DNA of 20,860 bases. Origin: a bacterium (GTDB taxonomy: Bacteria > Patescibacteriota > Minisyncoccia > Minisyncoccales > JANBVM01). A program made the translations under genes and the position numbers. Within the stretch, counting starts at the first letter, position 1. Each line of letters starts with the position of its first letter. This document shows positions 12,608 to 19,912 of this stretch, piece by piece. The notes beneath the pieces were generated by a model. The model did no database searches and was not told the origin of the DNA. It saw only the letters and a list, made by a program, of their open reading frames with translations. The stretch lies in contig JAUVBU010000003.1 in NCBI GenBank assembly GCA_030591065.1, forward strand, positions 1-20,860, given 5' to 3'.

Positions 12608-13765
12608 TTAACCGTTATTTTCCATTGCTCCTCTTATACCCAAACCAATCGCCGTGGTGTACCTAAGAGGGTTTTCCAAAGACAAGTTAGACTTACCTCT
12701 TTTCTCTTTTAGTGAAATATTGGCCCATGGGTTTCCTAATTCAACAGGGATTTTTAATTCTTGCGAAAGTAGTTCTGGTAAACCTTTAAGACTTGACCCT
12801 CCTCCACAAAGAAGAATTTTTGAAACACCCTTTTCTTCGAACCCAGCTTGGGGTCTAGAAGTGTGGCTTTGATAATAGCGTAAGTGTTTTTTAATTTGTT
12901 GGGTTAAATCAACTAGTGCGGGGATAAGGGCTTCAAAAATTTTATTTCTTTCTTTTCCCACCTTAGTCTCTTTTTTAAATTTAACGCTTGCGCTACTTTC
13001 ATTGTTTAGCTTTACTCCTTTTTCTAGTCCGTATTTAATTTTTAACCTTTCAGCTTCTGCGACTCCTATCTCTAAGCTTTTAGCTATTATTTTAGTAAAA
13101 TCTATAGAAGAAACACTGATGGAAGAGGTAAACCTTAAAGAGTGATTAGAAAAAATGATGAAACTAGTTCTAGTCGCTCCCAAATCAATAATGAGGGTTG
13201 GTTCTATGGTGGGCTCGTCTTTAATTAAAGATCGAGCAATAGCTAAAGATTCAACTTCAAGAGCTATAGGTTTTAATCCAGCTAGCTTTAGAGAAGTAAG
13301 GTATGAATCAACTGTATTTTTAGGAATAGCGCTAATTAAAACATTAAGACATTTAGAGTTTTCTTTAGATGGAATAACTTGAAAATCCAAATAAACCTTT
13401 TCGACTGGCATTGGGATATAGTTTTCGGCTTCATATATAATAGCTGATTTTAAATCTTCTTTTTCCATTACTGGCACTTGAATAACTTGAAAAAAAGCTT
13501 TTTCTTCAGGTAGGGAGACAACAACATATTTGGTTTTTATTTTCCTCCCCTTTACGCTCTCAACAGCCTTAATGATGTTTTCTGCCAACTCAGATTCTTT
13601 TGTAACCAGTCCTCCTATAATTATTCCCGGCTTAACCTCTTTTTCACCAAAAGAAGAGAGTTTTAATTTACCTCTCTTTTTTTCGAAACTCACAATCTTT
13701 AAGGAAAGATCGGAAATATCTAGCCCAAAAGCTTTTGGTTTTAATGTTAAAAAGTTTGTTAGCAT
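12608..13765 (-). CDS. pilM: Type IV pilus assembly protein PilM (actin-like ATPase fold)
   Basis: 385 residues, slightly longer than the usual 350-360. Visible are phosphate-1 region A-F-G-L-D-I-S near 12-18, the I-G-G-L-V-type segment near 50-54, L-I-I-D-L-G-A-T phosphate-2 near 191-198, and the adenosine motif L-L-C-G-G-G-S-S-L-K-G-L near 320-331. PilM is a cytoplasmic FtsA-like protein that binds ATP and the PilN N-terminus. The 103-base gap upstream, the largest in the pilus cluster, contains a candidate promoter, so pilMNO may be partly transcribed separately from pilB-pilC and the minor pilins. The segment near 285-312 (H-T-S-R-P-Q-A-G-F-E-E-K) is a likely insertion loop accounting for the extra length. 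Confidence 0.95.
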   Translation of the reverse strand: MLTNFLTLKPKAFGLDISDLSLKIVSFEKKRGKLKLSSFGEKEVKPGIIIGGLVTKESELAENIIKAVESVKGRKIKTKYVVVSLPEEKAFFQVIQVPVMEKEDLKSAIIYEAENYIPMPVEKVYLDFQVIPSKENSKCLNVLISAIPKNTVDSYLTSLKLAGLKPIALEVESLAIARSLIKDEPTIEPTLIIDLGATRTSFIIFSNHSLRFTSSISVSSIDFTKIIAKSLEIGVAEAERLKIKYGLEKGVKLNNESSASVKFKKETKVGKERNKIFEALIPALVDLTQQIKKHLRYYQSHTSRPQAGFEEKGVSKILLCGGGSSLKGLPELLSQELKIPVELGNPWANISLKEKRGKSNLSLENPLRYTTAIGLGIRGAMENNG

Positions 13766-13783
13766 AATATCTATAGAATAAAA

Positions 13784-13811
13784 CTAATATCTATCTCTTG
13801 TTTTATGTCAG
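13784..13811 (-). promoter_or_regulatory. Candidate internal promoter before pilM
   Basis: Reading leftward, CTGACA (13811-13806, five of six matches), a 16-bp spacer, then TATTAG (13789-13784, four of six). It lies in the 103-base gap between the PilX-like gene and pilM. The surroundings are very A+T-rich, so the -10 could be chance. Confidence 0.35.
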
Positions 13812-13868
13812 AGCTTATTTTTATATTAACATAAATATATTTTTGAGTATTGCCTCTTAACTTATTTT

Positions 13869-15299
13869 TTATTCAACTTCTTCCCAGTCTACAAGTCGGA
13901 GCTCAGAGCTGGTATTGGGAGTAAATGGCGGTGGACTATAAAGAAGAGATGGATCAGAATAAGTTTCTCTTTTTAAGTACCCAGAAATAATATGTCCCGC
14001 AGAAGACCATCTAGTTCCTACTCGGCCATTACTAATAACTGCCCCATATATTTCTAACTTCTCTCTAATATTGTCAGGGTAATTATTTCTTCCAAATCGG
14101 CCCTGTTGGGCAACAAAAATCCCTCTAAGCTCCATAATTTCTGGAGAGTCTGGAGAAATAAGAATATTTTTTTCTCCAATAAGAGTTAGCCCGCTTGAAC
14201 CATCATAAGCCACATAGTTAATGTTGCCAGGTAAAATTATACTAGTTTCTTCTGTTGGACTAATAAGATTTGCTGAAGCGATAGTTAATTTTCCCTTAAC
14301 CTCCCCTTCTATCCAAAGATTATCTTCGATGAACAATAAAGAGCAATTAGGATTAATTGTTATTGGGGCACCATAAAGATACTCGTTTTTAATTATAAAA
14401 CTATCGTAGTGCCAATCCTCTTCTATGTTGTAAGCATATGTATCTTCTAGTTCTGTAATAATCCAAACCTCGAAAGTTCCATCGTTTTTAAGTTTTAAAT
14501 GATAGCCTTTAGCTCCAGCATTAATGTCGACTGAAGGTGGCCAGTAATATTGTTGTGGACTAGGAGTAGTAAGGCTTTTTATTTCAGCTAAATTAATAGT
14601 AATACCATCAAAATCAAAAAGAGAAACTGGGGAGATAAATAAATCAGGCTGGGAGTTTCCAGTGGTAGTAAAAACTCCGGGACAAATACAGTTAAGTCCT
14701 TCTATTCGGCAAGGAGGAGTAGAATCCGTTGGACAGGGATTGCAACCAAAAGAGTCTGTACAGACCCATTCTTCTTGGGCGGAAGCAACAGAGGACTGAT
14801 TTTCTCCATCCATTCTAATGCCGCCATTTGAATGATAAAGTCCTCGTATTTCGCGGTCTGCTCCGGCCCAAACATTATCATTTAAAAGATAAGAATATTT
14901 AGCTACGGATGTTTTAGCATACGTTATTCTAACCACTCTTTTAATTTCAGGAAAATCTTTAGCCCAACCTGTGGAAGTAATAAGATTACTACTTTTTATT
15001 CCACAGTTAATAGTAGTTTCTACCTCTAAAGAAAAGGTGCCAATAATGTTGCCAGAAGGATCTTCGTAATCTTTTATCAGGAGACAGCTATCAGCGATAT
15101 CATTATTAAGGCACCACTGATAATAACTAATCCCAGCTTCCGCTACTTCTAAGGCTCTATTCCAAGAAACCTCTTGATTAGCTTGTCTTAGTTGTAAGAG
15201 GATAAATCTTAGACTCCCTCCTAGTAAAACTATAAAAACGGCTCCAAAAATTAATATGTAGGTAGTAATAATTCCTTTAGATGTAAAGTCTTTTTTCAT
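13869..15299 (-). CDS. PilX/GspK-like large pilin-like protein with a Cys cluster
   Basis: 476 residues. The N-terminus K-G-I-I-T-T-Y precedes a hydrophobic helix (about 10-36) and a pilin-like stalk with A-E-A-G-I-S (53-58), the pattern of PilX-type minor pilins, which lack the Glu at +5. Residues 138-170 hold an R-G-L-Y-H-S-N-G-G-I-R strand. Residues 180-206 contain six Cys (180, 186, 189, 197, 204, 206) in a Pro/Thr-rich loop. The second half is beta-rich, with repeated G-x-I/V-x-I strands (about 300-440), as in polymer-like surface domains. It ends in V-E. It begins 2 bases after the PilW-like gene. Role (inferred): part of the minor-pilin initiation or tip complex. The leader is AAAGATAGAATAAAAATG. 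Ordinary family names do not cover the C-terminal two thirds. Confidence 0.8.
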   Translation of the reverse strand: MKKDFTSKGIITTYILIFGAVFIVLLGGSLRFILLQLRQANQEVSWNRALEVAEAGISYYQWCLNNDIADSCLLIKDYEDPSGNIIGTFSLEVETTINCGIKSSNLITSTGWAKDFPEIKRVVRITYAKTSVAKYSYLLNDNVWAGADREIRGLYHSNGGIRMDGENQSSVASAQEEWVCTDSFGCNPCPTDSTPPCRIEGLNCICPGVFTTTGNSQPDLFISPVSLFDFDGITINLAEIKSLTTPSPQQYYWPPSVDINAGAKGYHLKLKNDGTFEVWIITELEDTYAYNIEEDWHYDSFIIKNEYLYGAPITINPNCSLLFIEDNLWIEGEVKGKLTIASANLISPTEETSIILPGNINYVAYDGSSGLTLIGEKNILISPDSPEIMELRGIFVAQQGRFGRNNYPDNIREKLEIYGAVISNGRVGTRWSSAGHIISGYLKRETYSDPSLLYSPPPFTPNTSSELRLVDWEEVE

Positions 15300-15301
15300 T
15301 T

Positions 15302-16276
15302 TTATTCTATCTTTAAATTACGAAGCTGAACCGAAGACTTTATTTCAAAGTCTTGTGGTTCTCTATATGGATTAATATTAATAATTAAATCAAGCTCCAT
15401 AATCTTTGTGTCTTGAAGTCTAGCTGGTTGCTCAATTAATTCTTGTCCGTTTTCGTCAAAATATTTAAAGATTGGTGGATCGTTTCTAACATAAGAGGTT
15501 ATGGTCTGGATCATTTCTTGGTCTGCTGGATATTCGACAGGGAAACCCGTTGGATTAATAATTCCTTTTTTAAATAAATGATTAGCGCTGGGAATATCTT
15601 CTGTCCATGAAAATTCAAAGCGAACTTTCATTTTATGGTTGGGTTCTATCCATCCACAGTTTTCATCAACCTTAGAAGAAGAATCAGCTATAATCTGAAC
15701 ATTGTTATCGGTAGCTTGTTCTGTGATATCAAAAACTGTTGTTCCTTCCCATATTGCAGCACAATCAGAGCATTCTAGAGCGCACAGTTCTCCCAATACT
15801 GTTCCATCAGCAGAGATGTCGGCAGTTTCTTTTGACCAGCCGAAATCACCTTCTACGGAAACAATTACCTGGGCAGACTGAATGTTTCCTGATAAAAAAT
15901 CAGAAAAAGTAACATTACAAGAACCTCCATCTACGAAAGTGACGCATTCTTGTGTTTGAGTGCCAGCACTTACGCTTCCTAAAAAATATCTAACCCTTTC
16001 TGTTTCATTGTCCTGGTCAATATCGGAATAAAAGATGAATTCTTTATTTTCAGCTTTTTCTATTGGATAAGAGCCATTATCTCCAGTCCTAGCCTCTCTG
16101 ATTTCTTTAACCATAGTTTTAATTCCCCTCCTAGCCATATCTATAGCAATAGACTGTTTTAAAATATAGTCATAGTTTCTGTAAGCCATTACTACTAGGC
16201 CCGAGACAGCACCCATGATAATCGTAAACACAGAAATAGAGACCAATGTTTCAATAAGTGTAAACCCTTTTTTCAT
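15302..16276 (-). CDS. PilW/PilJ-like prepilin (canonical N-terminus)
   Basis: 324 residues. A textbook class III prepilin start, M-K-K-G then F-T-L-I-E-T-L, with cleavage expected after Gly4 and Glu at mature +5, followed by a hydrophobic helix (about 5-32). After the stalk, the globular region has T-M-V-K-E-I-R-E-A near 54-62, a region resembling PilW/PilJ (F-Y-S-D-I-D, R-V-R-Y-F-L), and a Cys-containing middle (133-215) probably disulfide-linked. It ends L-K-I-E. It starts 4 bases after the PilV-like gene stop and precedes the PilX-like gene by 2 bases, so the three are probably translationally coupled. Role (inferred): minor pilin in the pilus initiation complex. Confidence 0.9.
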   Translation of the reverse strand: MKKGFTLIETLVSISVFTIIMGAVSGLVVMAYRNYDYILKQSIAIDMARRGIKTMVKEIREARTGDNGSYPIEKAENKEFIFYSDIDQDNETERVRYFLGSVSAGTQTQECVTFVDGGSCNVTFSDFLSGNIQSAQVIVSVEGDFGWSKETADISADGTVLGELCALECSDCAAIWEGTTVFDITEQATDNNVQIIADSSSKVDENCGWIEPNHKMKVRFEFSWTEDIPSANHLFKKGIINPTGFPVEYPADQEMIQTITSYVRNDPPIFKYFDENGQELIEQPARLQDTKIMELDLIININPYREPQDFEIKSSVQLRNLKIE

Positions 16277-16280
16277 ATTT

Positions 16281-18647
16281 TTACTCTACGCGCTCTAATT
16301 TAATTGTTTGAATCTTGTCTCCAGTAATTCCTGACGTAGTAGAGGTGCTTAAGTATCCAGAAGCACTAACTTGAAGGTCGTAAGTGGCTATTTCTAATGG
16401 AAGAAAATAAGACTGTCCTTTTTCGTTTGTATTTTGACTTGTGTCGTAACTTAACCCAACATTATATAGTCTTGCGGTTGCGTTAAATATTGGTTCTAGG
16501 GTTTCGCTGTCTTGGATATTTAGTAAGAGTGAATTTTCAGCTTCTAAGTATAATATAACGGGCTGGGTTGCACCGTCAGGTAAAAGTCCAATTGGTTGAG
16601 GAGAAGGATTAGTGTTTATTAAATCTAGCCCACTAGTAGGACTCACTGAAAAAGTATAAGAATCCCATTCTAAGTTACTAATATCAATATGTCCGCTACC
16701 ATTAGAGGTATTGGTTGAGGAATATTTATAGACTGAGTTTTCAGCACTATCTGTTCCGATAATTTTAGTTCCAATAAAAGAAAAAGTGGTACCAGAAATT
16801 GGTGTGGCGGATTCGGTTATCCAGGAAAGTTGCCAACCATAAAGGCGAGGTGTTGCTTCGGAAGCTGTATTAGAAAGGGATCCTTTAATTTTTAGTTGAG
16901 TGTAAGTTGCGGTATTTATACTTGAAAGGTCTATAGGAGACAATCCTAGTCCAGTTTCGTTTCCAGGCAAATCTCCACTTGGAATTAAAAACCAGTCGCT
17001 TCCAGAGGCATAATAAATTTGATATATCAGGTTAGTATTAATAGGCTCTAAGTCTGTCCAAGAAAACTCGTTCCAGTTTAATAAAGAAGCTGGGGTGGTG
17101 GTTGCAGAAACTAAATATCCAGAAGAAACATATTCGTCTCCATAGACTTGAAAGCTAAAGTCGTAGTCAGATAATTCTTCTTGTCCGGCCTTACCAACAT
17201 ATCTAAAAGCTTTTCCCTCTCCATATCTTAAAGGGGAGCTTGTGCTATATAAAAAACCCCAATGAACTGGTCCTTGTCCTTGACTATCAACCGAGTCTGG
17301 GACAGAGCGAAGCCTCAAAAAATATATAGTATTAGCAGATAAGGTTACGGGACTATTTAAAGAAAAAGAAACCCATTCAAAGTTTATGGGTAAACCGAAT
17401 CCGCTTATTTCGGTGCTACTAGCTACTAACGCCCCTGTGGTGCTGGCTGACCTTATTTCTAAATAAAGATTACTAGGGCTAGTTGTAGCTTTTCGAAGAT
17501 AAAGAGAAATTTCAGAAACTTGTTTAGACTCAGGGCCCATAGTAAAAGATTGAGCGCAATCCCCACTATTCCCTGGAAAAGAACAAATATCACTATCTGT
17601 TGTTCCTTCGGTAAAATAAACTCCCTGAGTTTTTGAAAGAGTTACTTCTCCGTTATCTATTTCTATATTATTAATCTCAACAACTTTAGTTTGGTCAGAA
17701 AAAGAATCGTAAAAAGAATCTTCACCCCAAGGAGAAGAAGTGTCTATAGAAAAAGAGCTTGTTTCGTCAATAGAAAAACTTGTTTCGGTAAGCTGGTTCT
17801 CAAAAATAAATATATGTGGTTTTTTAGGAGTAGCTACTTCACTTATTCCATATGTACTCTCGGTACTCATTCCTACCTTGGAAACAACTATTTTATAGGA
17901 AGAAGAGCTATTAAGAGAAAAGTAATGCTTTCCGTCTGCGGGTGTGGCAGACTTAATTAATAAATCGGTTTCGGGATTCTTTATTTCAATTAAAGGAGAG
18001 GAAATCATGAGACCATAAGCATCAAAAACTGAAACTGACAATATTCCCCCTGTCTCTTCGCACTCCTGAGCAAGATTTTCAGGGATAATATTACTAACAG
18101 AAGAAACCTCTCCACCGAATTGTCCTGGCCAAGAAATTTTTACCTCTACCTTTTTATAATCCATAGGGCAATCATCTTGAGGGGTAGAGGTTGCGGAAAG
18201 CCCATCGGTCGAATCAATAACATAATCTATTCTAGTTTCAATAGTATAAAGAATATTGTTTTGTAAGGTTGTGGTGGTAGTTTCTAAAAGACCATCTGGA
18301 AAACCTCCCGCAATTCCAACAGAACTATAGGGTAAATTTCTAATCTCCTCTAAGCATTTATTAGAGATAGCGGTAGCCGTTATTTTAAGTTTACTATGTT
18401 CGACAACTTTGTTTTCTAATCGAAGAAGTCCAAAAACACCTAAAAAAACAAGAGAGGCCAGAGCAGTTCCTATAATAACGTCCAAAAGACCAAAGGCCTG
18501 AGATAGTTCCAACTTAATTCCATATTGTTTTTCAAACAAAAAAAATCTTTTAATAGATTTGCTTTTTTTTATTTTCCCAAAACTATTTGCATTAAAATAG
18601 CTAGACTGAATCCAGGGCGAAATTTTCTTTGTGTTATTTTTTTTCAT
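16281..18647 (-). CDS. Giant PilV-like minor pilin with adhesin-like modules and displaced, non-canonical prepilin site
   Basis: 788 residues, several times a normal minor pilin. A 51-residue basic leader (rich in K, S, F) precedes A-F-G-L-L-D-V-I-I-G (51-60), where a prepilin would show G|F-x-L-L-E-V: the -1 Gly is Ala and the +5 Glu is Asp. The hydrophobic helix (about 52-76) and stalk K-C-L-E-E-I-R-N-L-P-Y (97-107) fit PilV. The rest looks modular: an Ig/carboxypeptidase-regulatory-like module (about 200-275), a jelly-roll-like part with C-S-F...C-A-Q (about 340-475), a second beta region (about 500-615), and two further Ig-like modules (about 620-700 and 700-788). It ends E-R-V-E. No internal Met near the pilin motif offers a shorter start. 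Role (inferred): pilus-tip adhesin presented by the minor-pilin complex. Confidence 0.82.
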   Translation of the reverse strand: MKKNNTKKISPWIQSSYFNANSFGKIKKSKSIKRFFLFEKQYGIKLELSQAFGLLDVIIGTALASLVFLGVFGLLRLENKVVEHSKLKITATAISNKCLEEIRNLPYSSVGIAGGFPDGLLETTTTTLQNNILYTIETRIDYVIDSTDGLSATSTPQDDCPMDYKKVEVKISWPGQFGGEVSSVSNIIPENLAQECEETGGILSVSVFDAYGLMISSPLIEIKNPETDLLIKSATPADGKHYFSLNSSSSYKIVVSKVGMSTESTYGISEVATPKKPHIFIFENQLTETSFSIDETSSFSIDTSSPWGEDSFYDSFSDQTKVVEINNIEIDNGEVTLSKTQGVYFTEGTTDSDICSFPGNSGDCAQSFTMGPESKQVSEISLYLRKATTSPSNLYLEIRSASTTGALVASSTEISGFGLPINFEWVSFSLNSPVTLSANTIYFLRLRSVPDSVDSQGQGPVHWGFLYSTSSPLRYGEGKAFRYVGKAGQEELSDYDFSFQVYGDEYVSSGYLVSATTTPASLLNWNEFSWTDLEPINTNLIYQIYYASGSDWFLIPSGDLPGNETGLGLSPIDLSSINTATYTQLKIKGSLSNTASEATPRLYGWQLSWITESATPISGTTFSFIGTKIIGTDSAENSVYKYSSTNTSNGSGHIDISNLEWDSYTFSVSPTSGLDLINTNPSPQPIGLLPDGATQPVILYLEAENSLLLNIQDSETLEPIFNATARLYNVGLSYDTSQNTNEKGQSYFLPLEIATYDLQVSASGYLSTSTTSGITGDKIQTIKLERVE

Positions 18648-18660
18648 GTGACCCTATTTT

Positions 18661-19875
18661 TTAATCAATAGACCCTAACATAGAATACATTGGCTGAATC
18701 ATTGATATGGCGAAAAAACCTATTATACCTCCTATAATTAACATCAAAAAAGGTTCAATTACAGAAGCTAAATTTTTTGTTGCATTAGAAACTTCTTCTT
18801 CAAAAAAATTAGCTAACTTAGATAGAATAGTCGAAGTTTCTCCAGTCTCTTCTCCGACAGTAATCATTTGGATAACAATGCGCGGATAAACTTCTTCATA
18901 GTTTTCTAAAACTTCAGAAAGTTTCTTTCCCTTCCTGACCTTTTTAGAGGCTTCAATTATTGATTTTTTGAAATAAAAATTTCCTAATACTCCAGAGGTA
19001 ATTTCTAAAGCACGAGGAAGAGATACTCCAGCAATAATTAAAGAACTTAAAGTTCTTAGCATGTAAGCTGAATTAGAGCTTTTTACTATTTGAGAAACAA
19101 CAGGTATTTTTAAAAAAAGTTTATCTGTTACCTTCTTTACGCTCTCCTTTTTTTTCATCTGTAAAGAAAAAATAATCAAAAAGGGGATAGAAAGTATTAC
19201 TACTAGCCAATTTTGAGACAAGAAATTTCCTAGATTAATAATTAATTGTGTTGCAGCGGGAAGCTCAATCCCTAATTCTTCAAAAGTGTCTGATAGGGTT
19301 GGAATAACGGTAACCAACATTAAAACTCCAACGGCAAGCATGGCAGAAACAATAACACTAGGATAGATCATAGCTCCTTGCACACTTGTTTTTAAAGTGT
19401 TCTCTTTTTCCATTTGCATACCTAATGTTTTTAAAACTTGATCTAACGTTCCAGACTCTTCCCCCACCTTTATCATATTTTGAAACAGCTCAGAAAAAAT
19501 TTCTGGAAACTTACTCAAGGCGACAGAAAAAGACACTCCCCTTGTTACGTCTTGGTTAATATCAAGAAGAGCAGTTTTTAATTTTTCATTTTTTGTTTGT
19601 TTAGCTAAAGAATTAATAGCTCTGGGGAGAGGAAGCCCAGCACTAATCATTACTTGTAGGTTTCTGACAAAAAACATTCGATCGGTTAAGGAAACGTTAT
19701 TAAAAGGTAGAGAAATTTTTAGTTTTTTCTTTTTAGTTTTTTCTGTCTCTGCTTTAATTAAAATAAACCCATCAGCTCTTAGGCTCTGGGATAAATAGCG
19801 AACATCTTTTGCTTCTAGTGTTCCAGCCTTCTTTTTTCCATCTAAAGACTGGGCAGTGTAAAAATATTTTGGCAT
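18661..19875 (-). CDS. pilC: Type IV pilus inner-membrane platform protein PilC (GspF family)
   Basis: 404 residues, the normal length. An N-terminal beta domain (K-Y-F-Y-T-A-Q-S-L-D-G-K) precedes two T2SSF repeats at about 65-190 and 270-395, with G-E-E-S-G near 138-142 and the paired G-E-E-T-G-E near 346. Membrane helices fall at about 169-191, 222-240 and 375-397. PilC is the platform turned by the PilB ATPase during assembly. It follows pilB by 37 bases and precedes the PilV-like gene by 13. No PilT gene is seen here, so retraction, if any, depends on genes elsewhere. Confidence 0.96.
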   Translation of the reverse strand: MPKYFYTAQSLDGKKKAGTLEAKDVRYLSQSLRADGFILIKAETEKTKKKKLKISLPFNNVSLTDRMFFVRNLQVMISAGLPLPRAINSLAKQTKNEKLKTALLDINQDVTRGVSFSVALSKFPEIFSELFQNMIKVGEESGTLDQVLKTLGMQMEKENTLKTSVQGAMIYPSVIVSAMLAVGVLMLVTVIPTLSDTFEELGIELPAATQLIINLGNFLSQNWLVVILSIPFLIIFSLQMKKKESVKKVTDKLFLKIPVVSQIVKSSNSAYMLRTLSSLIIAGVSLPRALEITSGVLGNFYFKKSIIEASKKVRKGKKLSEVLENYEEVYPRIVIQMITVGEETGETSTILSKLANFFEEEVSNATKNLASVIEPFLMLIIGGIIGFFAISMIQPMYSMLGSID

Positions 19876-19912
19876 GAAAATCTATATTCTTAAAAATTAA
19901 ACGTAAGAATTA

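Noticed and set aside
17691..17960. Plus-strand 89-codon frame opposite the PilV-like gene
   Set aside because: Antisense shadow of a clear coding frame; Arg/Cys/Tyr-rich translation without any motif.
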